DNA of 64,000 bases from Hyperoplus lanceolatus. Taxonomy: Eukaryota > Chordata > Actinopteri > Uranoscopiformes > Ammodytidae. Numbering within the stretch: the stretch's first letter is position 1; each line of letters starts with the position of its first letter. The stretch is taken from contig CM049414.1 in the NCBI GenBank assembly GCA_026929865.2, forward strand, positions 19,701,501-19,765,500, given 5' to 3'. A program made the position numbers and the translations under genes. Of this stretch, positions 12,150 to 23,384 are shown piece after piece. The notes under the pieces were generated by a model, which was not told the origin of the DNA, searched no databases, and worked only from the letters and a program-made list of their open reading frames with translations.

Positions 12150-13437
12150 CCTTCCTCCTGTGTTAACTTTCTGCTACCATCCATGGTGTTAGCGGGTCGG
12201 TTTCGACCCGTGTCTGAAATCAGCTGTAAAAGACACTAAAAACTATTATCTATCATCCTTTTTGTTTCTCATCTCTTGGTTACATTGTAAGGCTTCCTTA
12301 TCCATGAGAATATTGTTTTTAATATTTTTGGTGTAGGTGGCTGGGCCTTTTTTTTGTCAGTATGCGCCTCAATTTCAGTTTAGAAAATGGTAAAATTAAC
12401 CTTAAGAAAATCATATATATAAATATTTGGTTGTTGTGTTACCTGATTATTACTGAGGGGTATGAGAACACATTTCTTAACAACATTTGTTTTATTTATT
12501 TTTTCATATTACTATTATTGACCTTTTTAACATCTATGGTGTTACCGGTCAATTACAACCCATAAATATTTATTTCAGAAAAGAGCAAAAAAACTTTTAT
12601 TTCAGCATTATACAAACACACAATGAAAACCAGAACAAGTCACAACACAAAATATAGATTTGTAAGGTCAAATAAACAACAACCAATCAACAAATCAAAC
12701 CAATCAAAATCAATTACCAGCTCCAAAACTAGTAAAAAGAAACAGAGTAAAAGTCTCTGTGTGCATGTGTATGTGTGTGTGTACAGATGTGTGACAAAAA
12801 GCAACACTTTAAGTGTTCTTTGCAGAGATATTTATTGCAGGTAAAGCACAATCCGTATATCTTTCTGTCCTTAGTGCTTCGGCAGACCTGACACCTCTTA
12901 TTTTTAGAATCAGGTGGCCATTTTCACCAAAAACATGATCCAGAACTTGGCTCACTGTATATTTCCTCATTTTTTAATACTGCAAATTGGAGATGTGCAC
13001 TCTGCAAGTCACCAACTCTATACTGAATTGACCTCACATGTCTGGATAAGCCTGTCTGTTTGTTTCGCTTTTATGCAGGTATAAGGGCAAACAAAGTCAA
13101 AATGAGAACCCCCCCAGAGCGCACATGATTAGGAGAGGAGCTGACTGTCATTGTGTTGACTGACAGTGCACTTATGATTTCAGTTTTGGCTCTAGTTATT
13201 GTTTTTTACATCTTATTCTATAACCGGGTCGAAAACGACCCTAACACCACCAGTGTTATCATTTCCACCAGAACATTTTATAATTAAGTGAAACATTTTT
13301 TATTTTTTTTTATTTTGTTGAAATAGAGGTTCCTGACAAAGTCACGAAATGTTGATGCAATAAACAAAATGTAAGTGGTTCTTTTATGCATTTGAAAACC
13401 AAAACGGGTCGGTGGCGACCCTAACACGAGAGGAAGG
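12150..13437 (-). mobile_element. piggyBac-type transposon remnant
   Basis: The ends are inverted (CCTTCCTCCTGTGTT at the left; the right end reads AACACGAGAGGAAGG), with TTAA outside both at 12146-12149 and 13438-13441, the piggyBac duplication. A piece of transposase lies inside on the minus strand. Three short inverted repeats of the form GGGTCG-N-CGACCC occur near the ends (about 12195, 13228 and 13406). Most of the transposase core is unrecognisable, so the copy is inactive. Confidence 0.85.
12813..12917 (-). pseudogene. piggyBac transposase C-terminal zinc-finger fragment
   Basis: On the minus strand, codons from 12893 downward give a cysteine-rich run with CQVC, then RSTKDRK, then CFTCNKYLCKEH. 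This is the C-terminal cysteine-rich (RING/PHD-like) domain that piggyBac transposases use for DNA binding. The same frame has a stop shortly upstream (about 12917), and no DDE core is readable in the rest of the element. It is a decayed coding remnant and agrees with the TTAA duplication of the enclosing element. Confidence 0.8.
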
Positions 13438-13441
13438 TTAA

Positions 13442-16400
13442 GTTGAGCAGTTATTCCAATTAAAGCTGCTTCAACAATTCTGCAGCCAGCTTGCTCGCTT
13501 TCTCACTGAGAGATTGACAGATGTTTGACTGCTCTGGTACATTGAAGACAGAGGTGTTGGAAGACAGCAATTCCAAAATTGTCCTAAATGATGTCTCTAC
13601 TTAGGTCTGCATTTAGGCTTGAAGGTTTCAGGACTTTTGGATTCCTGTGTTCAGTCATGTTTATCTATCATTAAGCAAGCTGTTGAAAGTCAGTAAACCT
13701 TCAAGCTGTAGGCTGGCTGCTTGTTAAAACAAGGTCTTCTGTTCTATATGGTAAAGACAGAATATGTGATGCGTGGGTTTGAAGGCTTTGGAGTTGTCAA
13801 AAGGCACCTTTGACAGACCTGTACTGAGGAGCTGAAAGGAATGGAGCAGCCAATAATGCCACTATTAATTTAGCAGTAGAGTAGTCAGTAAAGTAATGTC
13901 ATAGTTCACAAAAAATACCTTTTCATTTAGTCGAGTAATAAAAACATGAATGCATATTTATATATAAACTATATTTTATCTGCCAAAGTTAACCTGCCAC
14001 TACCAGATCCTTTTTTTCCTCGCTGGCACCCACTGCAGCTCAAGCTGGCCAGAGGAATGCTTATTTTCAGGCATCAGAGCCCAGGCCAGACAATGTCTGT
14101 CCTTTTCAAAGGGTATCAGGGATTGGCAGGGCCATGATCTCCTCTACTTGCAGGTCTTTTGTGATTCCCTGGAGGGGCTGAGGCCAGGCGAGCTCCCTGG
14201 CGCCATTCTGCTCTTTCACCCAGTCAGCCTTCATTAGCCTCCACCGTAACATTCCTTTTGCAAGAGATCCAAAATTCTTGATGAAAAGACTTAACGCACG
14301 CAAGAAAGCAAGCTACACAAAACCTCAAGTAGTTTACTAAAAACTAATAAGGAGTATAGTGCAGAAGTGTTCATTTGCATGAATCTATTTTTAGGTCATA
14401 AATACCATGCCAATGCTTTTAAATATCTCATCTGTATCGTGAGTAGGTTATAATTGGTTGTTCATTTTCTTCTACTATTCAGAGTCTTTCAAGAATGATT
14501 TATAAGACGCTGGCCTATATTTTTCACTCATATTTAGGAGGTACTGTGATAATTATTTATATTTTATTCATACCCACATGAGATATTTTGGAATAATGAC
14601 AGCTAAGTATTATTATGTATTTAATCAAAATGTGTTTCATCACTGATACATTTTAATGCTTGTGCTGAGAGTAACTACATCTCGGAAATAAATTCATGTC
14701 ACATTAAGGGTTCAGTGTCTCATTTCTATAATGTATGGTTAACAGTGACAGCTGTTTAAAGAAATGGTGGATGAAAATGATTTGTGTTGGAGTGCTGCTT
14801 GTGCCCCGAGGCAGGTCATTTCACAAGGCCATACTGCAGCTGAATTGTCAGAGACTAGACTGTTGGGAATGCAGACGTGTTTATCATTGCATATACTGTT
14901 GTACATGTACATCTTATGTATATGTGTATGTGTCTAAAGATATAAGTATATATTGTGTGCTTGTGCTATGACAACAACAACATAATCCAATCTAAGTAAT
15001 TTAGCCAAGATCCTGATCCCTTTAGGTACATGTAGTAATATGTTCTTGACACTAGTCAGCCTAATATCCTTAGGAATAACATTCATATTGGACAATCACA
15101 CCTTATGATTTAACTTTGCCTTATTTCAACCATTGTTGTGATGTGCAGAAACATATTGTTTTAGGGGTTTGTGTGATTGTAGTACCTTGACTCTCTCTCT
15201 ATTTGGAATATTAATAGATTAATCTTCTTTTAAGTGTACATTACTTTAGTAGGCTAATGCACTAATTATGTGTTCAAGAATTATGAATATGATCTGAGCC
15301 TTTGCCAAAAGAGCCCTTAAATACACAGATTTAGGTCTTTGAAAATTGAAATCTTGACAGTTAAACCATTAGGCTTTAGAAAAAAAGACTAAGGTAGCTA
15401 TAAACTGGGAAGACCAACTATGATGTAGACAGTCATTTCAAGACAGACATCCAACATAGTGTATTTATAAATTAGTGTTTACAATGGAGAACACTAACAA
15501 TGACATATTAAAAAGCACAGCTTTTAACTTCTAGCCCACCAACCATGTTTCAATAAGACATGCAATTGTTCCATGGAATTTAAAATTGAACAATACAGCT
15601 AAATGTTTGTCATTATCTCTGAAACTGTAGTTTAAAAGACTGAAAATAAACTTTGCAATCTGATCCAGCATTATAATTAATCTATGAGGTGTTTATGCCT
15701 GAAGGGCAGAACTTAGATCAATAGCATTCAATGCATCAGTAGCTTGTGCTAGTTCAGCACAGAGGCATGGTGATCAGTCAAACTGATAGTGAAGGACCTC
15801 TGAACCTTAAATGCAACCTGTGCCAGCCGAGTCAGGCAGAGAAACTGAGCTCCTGTCACAGTGCGATGTTATCAGGAGGACCTGGGCTGCGGAGCACACA
15901 TTTATAACAACACAGTAAATAACCAAAAGTCATCAGTGGTGCAGGGCACTGCGGATAAACAGACAATCCAATCGTCCTCCTGTAAATCGAAGATGTGTGT
16001 CATGAATACCCCGCTATCCTTTAATGCGTAAGTTATTAAAGTCCACCAATGGCTGCCTTTCAACACTTGGTACTATGAGTACGTAATTAAAGGTTGACTC
16101 TCTAAGGGTCAGTCAGTCTCTGCAGTGGAAGTGGTCTGAAGCCACTATACTTATCGGCTGACGTGGGATGAGGATGAAAAATGGAGATGATCACGATGCC
16201 AGTAACACAACTAAACAAATTGATGAATGGAAATCCCTGTGAAATAAATCAGAGCATGTCAGAGTACTTGTTTATCAGCCTCCCAAGTGTAAAACATTCC
16301 TTCTCTGTATGGCTTGAATTTTAGATATGCATACTCACATGCTTCAACATCACAAGTACTGTATAAAAAAAGTATAACAGAAAGATGGGGATTCCACTTC

Positions 16401-16944
16401 CATCAACACAACTTGAAACATATTTTAGCGTTGTCCGTCGACAGGATTGTAAGAATTAAAAGGGGTTATATACTAATTTTTACACCTGCAATCCCCATAA
16501 ATGGCACTCACTTCTGTGTCAGTATACTGATGATTTTGCACTTTGCAAAATACCCCATGCACTGCTCCCTATGATAAAAGCTTTCTTTTTTACTGACGGC
16601 CTGAAAATGTTCCTTTGTCATATTGTAATTGACTCACTCCCACTTTTGACCATGTTGGATTTTTCTCTTAGATTTTTAAGAGCAACAATGTGAGGCATTG
16701 ATCAAACTGTTACCTCAATAGTACTACAACAATAGTCACCCAACCACTCAATACCTCTGACAAGTATTTCATTATTTTGCAAACCCCGTTCAGGGTAGCA
16801 CATCAACTGTGCAGTATTTCGAAAATGCGTGAAAGGTTGTCCTGGCTGAGAATGTATGTACTTATGTTGGCGGTTCTGTCCTGTTCTTTAATGGATTTGA
16901 GGAAATTGACACTTAAAAAACCCAAGCTAAACTCATTAAATCCA
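13442..16944. other. Gene-free stretch
   Basis: No exon-like open frame, RNA gene or bounded transposon is recognised. Local composition is AT-rich. The segments 13980-14300 and 15680-16250 are more mixed in composition and contain ATTA/TAAT cores; they are reasonable places to look for conserved non-coding elements, but nothing here proves it. Confidence 0.5.
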
Positions 16945-16981
16945 TTTTTCACTCAACGTCATGACAAATGAGGGTCACCCC
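16945..16981 (+). repeat. LINE 3' tail fragment, left part
   Basis: The bases around ACGTCATGACAAATGAGGG match the 3' tail of the LINE that ends near 9425. The tail breaks after GGTCACCCC and resumes at 18615 with the same nine bases, so about 1.6 kb was inserted here. Confidence 0.65.
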
Positions 16982-17025
16982 CAAGCCCCAACCTCAGCGA
17001 TTTTTACCAGCATCCAATAAGGAAG

Positions 17026-17911
17026 TAGTCTCGCAAAGCCAGACCAAACTACAGCAAGTAGTATGGTCTGGAAGCACTCTGTTTAGAGCCGTCTATTCGG
17101 GTGGGGAAACCGGGGGAAACTGGGCTAGCCTGTTTGTATTTGTTTAAACCAATCACAATCATCTAGGGCGGGGCTAACCCCGGGAAGCAGCAGCGGTGTC
17201 CTGCAAAATAGTGCCGGGGGGGGACTTATTTTGATGGAACGTCTTCACGTCCAGAGACTGTCAGAGAAATGGCTAAACCCGCAAACGCCACACAAAAACT
17301 ATTAAAGACAAAAGGAATATACATAGTGTGTTGCTTTCTAACCAGCATGTCAAGACACCATACATTTTAGCCCCCGAGGAGCTCACGGGATAACTTAACC
17401 GGAGTTAACTAGCCACGTAGTGTTATCTCTGGTAACATTATCATCGGTGGTTGAGAGGCAAGGCTATGGCGGTCGAGTAGAATTTTTAGCATTCGAGAAC
17501 TTATGTCACCACCTCCTATCGCTGTAGTCAGAGCCGTAGTCCGTCTGTTTACAGGCAGAACAGGGTTTTGACGTTGTGAGCGCTACACCAACTGCAGCAA
17601 GTAGCCGTAAGAGTTGCTAGGTGATAGTGGAAGCCGTTGGAATCTTTCCCCGTCGCTAAAACACCGCTGCTTAGTCCCTAATTCACCAAAGAAAGGGAAC
17701 GGCGGATCTTAATCTAGCTGGATATAAGGTCCGGTGCTCAATTCAAACCCCCATGCTTCATTTTCCAGAGTTTATGAGGGTATTTCTGCCCGGGGGTAGT
17801 TGTACAATGAAGTTGGACAGCTAGGCTAGGCTGTGTCCCGGACCACCGCCGCCAATATTATTAAGTATTGCCACACTTTATTTCTGTCTACAGTAATGTG
17901 ACTTCTCACAC

Positions 17912-17959
<48 letters not shown>

Positions 17960-18125
17960 CGCTGCACATAAGCACACGGGTTGACTGTGAGCGAATTGTT
18001 TCCGAATTTGAGGGGGATCACAATAGGGTAAAGCCAGCAACCGGAAAAGGAGGGGGCTGCGTCAGGGCTGCGTAGCTTGCCGCCGCAAGCGAATAGACGC
18101 TGGCGGAAGTGGTCATGCCAGACTA
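17026..18125. mobile_element. TAGTCTGG-ended non-autonomous transposon, copy 1
   Basis: The left end reads TAGTCTCGCAAAGCC, the right end GCCAGACTA. The nine bases ATAAGGAAG flank both ends (17017-17025 and 18126-18134). No transposase is visible. It shares its ends, a GGTCTGGAAG motif and an ACCAATCRCAWC motif with the element at 22678-23293. It also carries a (GT)n tract. Confidence 0.75.
17914..17949. repeat. (TG)18 microsatellite
   Basis: Uninterrupted TG dinucleotides followed by a short GA run (17949-17959). It lies inside the 17026-18125 transposon, so it probably arose after, or travelled with, that element. Confidence 0.95.
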
Positions 18126-18614
18126 ATAAGGAAGTGACACACATTGTTGTACCTTTCGGTGGCCACTGGGGGTGGTACCAAGCCTGAGAAATGTTTCTTT
18201 GACTCACTTGTTAAACAGGCCGTTTTCACAGTCTTATTAAACCTATTTACAGCCTGGTCCAAAAAAAAACATTCTAGTCTGTATGTTCAGGTCATATCTC
18301 CATGACAACACTGAGGGGGGTGAATTTTTTTCAAGCATGCTAGTTTTTATTCTTTTTGGAGGTTAAAATATATTGCCGCAATCTCTTGAGTGACAGCTCT
18401 CCGCCCGTTGTCCCTCACTTTGCCCTCGGAGGTATACGTCAGCTTGATCGTATCTCCCTCCCCCCGAAGTGACGTCGATTCCCTTTTTCGGCAAGAGGAA
18501 TGAGGCGGAGTAAAAATTTCACAAGATGGCGCTGCACATAAACCAGGATTATTGGATGCCGTGTAAATAACTGAGGACAGCCCGGATGCTACATCCATTT
18601 AATATACCATTTAT

Positions 18615-18652
18615 GGTCACCCCTCAATTGATCTGTCGAGGATAAATAAAGG
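18615..18652 (+). repeat. LINE 3' tail fragment, right part
   Basis: GGTCACCCCTCAATTGATC followed by GAGGATAAATAAAG is the same 3' tail as at 9380-9425. It completes the tail begun at 16945. The terminal A-rich run (18653-18661) fits retrotransposon insertion. Confidence 0.75.
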
Positions 18653-18661
18653 GAAAAAAAA

Positions 18662-20606
18662 TATTATTTGAGATGGTCTAACATTCACTGAGCACACAAT
18701 AGAAATCCTTAAAGCTTTTTCTCTTATAACATTAAATGTGAATTATACTGTTTGGAACAGAAACTAACAACAAAGCATACATCTAAATACTGCGAGCAAC
18801 ACAGTTTTGGCCAAGTCCATAAGTTAAGCAGCCGAACATGGTATGGTAGAATGAAATAGTTGTCCGGACTTCCCTCATCATACTTAATGTGATATTAGGA
18901 CTTACTAGCTCTACACTGCAAAACAAGAACAATGTGTTGTCTTTATTTATATGAATTTGTGCCTGGTTCAAGTAGCATTAGCCACAGTCTTCTGATATGA
19001 TTTAATGTATAGCCATCAACTGCATATTTAAAACCAGATTAACAGGGTTCTCCTATGGGCATGTCAGCTGAAAAGTAATCCTGAGACAGCATTGTCAAAC
19101 AACTAAAATGAGCTTAATAATGTCGGTATCTATTGATAAAAACTGCTACTTACAGTTGACACTGGCAAGAATCCTGCATGTGTCTGCCTCTGCCTCAAAT
19201 CAAAGGGGTCGATAGTTTCAACTATTACTCAACATTTTGAGTGGTAAATCCGCTTCCCTTAACATTTAGCATATTTGCCATGGGAGAACGGAAGCTTGAC
19301 AGGCAACGATAATTAATTTGTGCTGGCCTTAGTGAACTGCCAATGCTCTTGATTTCACTTTTCCTCTTTGTAGAAACTTTGTAGCGTTCACACTGCCTCG
19401 TTCAATTCAAATGCCCTATTACATATGAAGCTGCAGAGGCAAAAGGGAATGACCCGCAAGGTTTTTGCAGGATATCTCTCCACTGCAGAAAACTATTGAT
19501 CCAGCTGGTGTTAAGAATCTGCTGGTGTGGGCATGAGTATTGGTTTCACCTTAATTCACTTGTTGGGGAGGTATTTTCAAGGTTTGACTGAAAGAACATC
19601 TGTCAGCCAACACATACACAAAAACACACAACCGGACACACATACTCATGGAAAGGCTCAGGTTGTCCACACCAAGAAGAAAAATACACATCCAATACTA
19701 ATCAAATGAATCATTTTAAGTGCATTTCTGCCCTCCTATTTATCCCCTGGCCCTGTCTAAACAGCAGCTCATAGTGCTGTGTGGTGCACATTGCGGTGGA
19801 CCGCTAGAACTGACACACTGCGGGGGCCTATTTCACGCCTGCCCAGTTCAGTGGGCTAATGAGTGCAGTTAACGTCTCGTAATTGGGAAAGCCCAGTAAT
19901 CGAACATCATTTATTCCACTACGATTCATTTTGTAACCAAATCACTGATCAAAGTCCATTTGGGCTGGTTCTAATAGATCTGATGGAAAAATGGATGCTC
20001 TGATGATGACCGGCCTCTGCCTCGCAGTAAACAAATGATGTGGGTTGCATGTGTGTCTGCAGCCCTGATTAAAAGCAATGATTATGTGTAAGCTTCAATA
20101 GTATCTTCAATTTGTGAATAGAATGATTAATCTAATTCTATGATTGGCTTAAAAAACTGTATCTGTATCTAATGGCTTCAAGTCTTGCAGGGCACACACT
20201 GGAATGTAATATTATATTGTAAAAAGCCTGGTCCTCGAGTATCGCCGTATTGCTTGGACAAGTGCTAAAAGTAATACTTAAGTAGAGTTAGCAATATTAA
20301 CAAAACTGGGATTTTCATAATCAAAATACTTGTGGTCATAAAATCCACAGAGTACCTATAAAAGGTACAATATGGTGTAAATTAATTTTAGCACTCTCAT
20401 CCTTCTAACCAGATGACCTCTCCTTTGATTAAAATTGTACCAAATGGGAAAAAAAGAAAAGAAAAAAAGCTGCTACCATAGGCTAATTTGAAGAGTGACT
20501 CAGAATATTTCCCCATCCAGAGCAGAAATAACTGCAGCAATAAAAAATGATTTCATTGCAAGCGGGAAGAAAAAAACAGAAAGGCATTGCAGTACTAACT
20601 ATAGAG
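18662..20606. other. Gene-free stretch
   Basis: No gene or bounded repeat is recognised. The segments 19250-19560 and 19740-20080 contain several AATTA/TAAT and ATTTGCAT-like words in a mixed-composition background, as developmental enhancers often do; this is only a hint. Confidence 0.45.
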
Positions 20607-20735
20607 CAGGGGTTTTCAAAGTGTGAGAGAGTAACCCCCCCCCCCCCCAGAGAAAAAATTTCAGCGGAGCCCCCCCCCCCAAAAAAAAAAAAGATTGAAA
20701 GATATTTTCATCATTTTACACATTGAAAACCCCTG
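20607..20735. repeat. Short inverted-repeat element with poly-C/poly-A core
   Basis: CAGGGGTTTTCAAAGTGTG at the left is matched by the complement of CACATTGAAAACCCCTG at the right. The core holds runs of C and A. The CAGGGG end is hAT-like, but no 8 bp duplication is visible. It abuts the L2 fragment that begins at about 20738. Confidence 0.5.
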
Positions 20736-20737
20736 AA

Positions 20738-21217
20738 AACAGCAGTCATCAAGCCACTCCTAAAAAAGAACAATCTAGATACATCACTCAAAAATTATAG
20801 GCCTATATCTAACCTAGCATTTTTAAGTAAAATCATTGAAAAAGCTCTTTATCAACAGCTAAAGCTAAACTTAGCAAATAACAACTGCTTTGATGTTTTC
20901 CTGTCAGGATTTCGACAACACCACAGTACTGAGACTGCTCTGGTTAAGGTCCTCAATGACATCCATTTAAACACAGACAGTGGCAAAAGTTCTGTCTTAG
21001 TTTTACTGGATCTCAGTGCCGCTTTTGACACAGTTGACCACAGCATATTACTAGATCAACTAGCAAACTGGGTTGGACTGTCTGGAACTGTACTAAGCTG
21101 GTTTGAATCCTACTTAAAGGATAGAGACTGCTATTTGTCAATAGGCAATTTCACATCTGAGCGGACAAATATTGAATGCGGAGTCCCCCAAGGTTCCATT
21201 CTTGGGCCTCTTCTGTT
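20738..21217 (+). pseudogene. L2-type LINE reverse transcriptase, 5' piece
   Basis: About 160 codons of reverse transcriptase palm are open. Visible landmarks are NYRPISNL, then motif A as LDLSAAFDTVDH with its catalytic Asp, then motif B as GVPQGSILGPLLF. The N-terminal endonuclease is missing. The frame is cut at LLF by a transposon inserted at a TA dinucleotide (21218-21219), and the protein resumes after 23383. The family is assigned from the motifs and from the 3' tail at 24320-24418. Confidence 0.9.
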
Positions 21218-21507
21218 TACAGTTTTTGCCGATTGCTTACACACATGTTGCAGACTTTGGCCCAATGTGTCAAAACTTAACACACAGGCCGAATAGGACA
21301 AAGCACAGGGAGATAATCTTCTAATTTATACGTCAAAATGATCACATTTTAATCCCATTTCAAAACTGTTTTTAGCACCAAAACAATACACACATGCACC
21401 TTTGAATTACTCTTTCCTAGCAGCAACAACACACAGATGGGCTTTATGCAAAACACAGCTGTATTCAGTACTTTGGATGGTTTTTGACTTGAAGTTTCAT
21501 ACAGATT

Positions 21508-22156
21508 TTTTTTTGTGAAAGATTGATCCACTGCAGTTGATCTAGACACATGAAAATAAAATGTAAACGCTTCAGATTTTTTATTTTATTTTGCCATTTC
21601 AGGTTTTTGCAAAAGTAAAAAAAAAAAAAAAAACACAAAGACAAAGACACACAAGAAATGGTACCACCAGAATGTTCTACAAAACATAGTGTTGTAGGGG
21701 AATGATTGGAAGAGATTTAGGCTATGGATCCTGTCTCCTGTTGGCATCTGGCCACATCACCTCATCCACGTCACAGGCAATGTCCTCCCTTGCCAAGCAA
21801 CGGGGGAAATATCGCCTTGCGTGCCGTATCCAACCTCTTGAAGAATTTTTTGGAAAGATTGATCCACTATATTTTCAATTAGACACATTAAAAACTACAG
21901 AAAAGCTTCTGAAAAAAAAGTGTATATTGCAATTTCATGGTTTTGGCCAACAAAAGAAAAAAACACAACGAATATGTAGGATCGGAGTTCAACAAGCAAT
22001 CCAGTGTGTCACTATGAACTCTGAAACAATTACACTAATATAAAAATAAATAAGTGTTGTAAGGAATGGGGCGAGTGGATTATGAATACTCTGGATACCG
22101 CCTCCTGTTTGCGTCTGGCCACATCGCCTCATCGACATCACATGCAATGTCATCCT
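21508..22156. repeat. Imperfect tandem duplication inside the transposon
   Basis: Landmarks recur at an offset of 336-367 bases: GAAAGATTGATCCACT at 21517 and 21853, and a ~65 base transposase C-terminal segment from 21726 and from 22093. The copies have diverged noticeably and differ by indels. Confidence 0.65.
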
Positions 22157-22380
22157 TTGAGAACCAACAGCAAAAATATTCCTGATATCCAGTCTAAATG
22201 ACCTAATTATGGAGCTATTGTGTAGTTGGGCTGGACTCTCTGCCCAGGCTCCTGTATTGATAGGCCATGATCTATAACATGGTCCACTATAGTGACCCTG
22301 TCTCCATCTGTTGCCTTCTTTGACCTTGTCCTCCTGCCGCTCTCTCTTGTCCTCTTCCTCTAAATCTTACTGTACTGTCT
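21700..22380 (-). pseudogene. Tc1/mariner-like transposase remnant
   Basis: Reading the minus strand from about 22380 downward, an Arg/Lys/Gly-rich start is followed by the helix-turn-helix-like run IVDHVIDHGLS and GQRVQPN, as in a fish-abundant IS630/Tc1-like transposase. The C-terminal signature DIACDVDE occurs twice, near 22126-22150 and 21762-21790, with WPDANRR after each. The central DDE catalytic part is not readable, so an internal deletion is likely. The duplicate C-terminus reflects a tandem duplication (21508-21800 against 21848-22156). The gene is dead. Confidence 0.7.
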
Positions 22381-22677
22381 CACATAGAAGCTGAGCTCAC
22401 CTGAAGTCTATTTGTAGTGCTAAGGCTCACACTGATTTGTATTCAATTAGTTTTATTTTGTATCTTTCATGTGTGTGAGTCTGTGTGATTTTCCAAATTT
22501 GGTTGTGTTTTGTATTTTACATAGCCGTGTTTTCCCCATGATTGCAGGAGATTTCATTTTTGAACGATGTGTCTTGTGTAAAAAACTCTGTGTAGTGTTT
22601 TGCAAGAAGTGTTTTGGAGAATTTCAAACACAGTGCAAAGCATATTTTGTGTTTGTGGGGTTGGTGCTTGTGTTTAG

Positions 22678-23293
22678 TAGCCTGGTCCAACCAGACCATC
22701 GTACTTCATTTCATTTGTACAGAAGGTCTGGAAGTGCTGTAATTGGCAAACGTTCACTCACTTGGAGGCGGGTGTCTGTTGAAGTTTAAAACTATTGGAT
22801 CTGCCCAGTGCCACTCTGGATTAGCCAACCAATCGCATCACGTTTAGTCGTCACGTGTGTCATGAGCCGGCTTTTGACGGTGCGTTCCAGTTAGACAGGG
22901 AACTCGGAAATTTCCGACTTCACTACATATTGTAGTCTATGAATCTACTGGTACCTGGCAACAGTAACTTGTTAGAGTCTAACGTTTAGTTATTTGGACG
23001 AGAAAGCTTTTAGGTGTCCATACTTTCGCGAGCAGATGCACTGGAACACAGACAGGTCGGAACTCGGAACTACCAAGTCGGAAATCTCCTTCTTCCGAGT
23101 ATAAAGAAACGCAGCATTCAACTGAAACTGGAGCGCGACTTCGACGTCATCGTTCTCAGTTACTCGCTCTGTTCGCTGATTGGACGGCTGTAGATTCTCC
23201 GGAGAATCTGGGAAATGCGCTGTACACCCAGACTGACTACTGAAGGGAAAATGAAATTTGGCCGGAAGTAGGCGGGCGGGCGGAGCCAGGCTA
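22678..23293. mobile_element. TAGCCTGG-ended non-autonomous transposon, copy 2
   Basis: The ends are TAGCCTGG and CCAGGCTA. The nine bases TGTGTTTAG occur directly outside both (22669-22677 and 23294-23302), giving precise boundaries. No open frame resembles a transposase. Shared end sequence and internal motifs place it with the 17026-18125 element. It is the youngest layer of this nest. Confidence 0.8.
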
Positions 23294-23384
23294 TGTGTTT
23301 AGGGCATGGTCACCAAAGTTAGAGGTTGTGATGCTTTGGGCCTAGCAACCACTATTAGTGTGTAAGCATTAGGCAAAAACTGTA

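Larger units (their letters stand above)
16982..18614. mobile_element. Unclassified insertion splitting a LINE tail
   Basis: The nine bases GGTCACCCC occur at 16973-16981 and again at 18615-18623, immediately either side of this stretch, and the LINE tail is continuous when it is set aside. I see no clear inverted ends, so the class is unknown. It contains a second insertion (17026-18125). The remaining right part, about 18136-18614, has composition and phrasing like fish interspersed repeats. Confidence 0.5.
21220..23382 (-). mobile_element. Tc1/mariner-like transposon inserted in the L2 LINE
   Basis: The ends are inverted with two mismatches over 26 bp (left CAGTTTTTGCCGATTGC; right GCATTAGGCAAAAACTG), and TA flanks both (21218-21219 and 23383-23384). 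Leaving out the element plus one TA restores the LINE codons across the junction, which proves the boundaries. Remnants of an IS630/Tc1-type transposase lie on the minus strand. A second transposon (22678-23293) sits inside. Confidence 0.9.
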
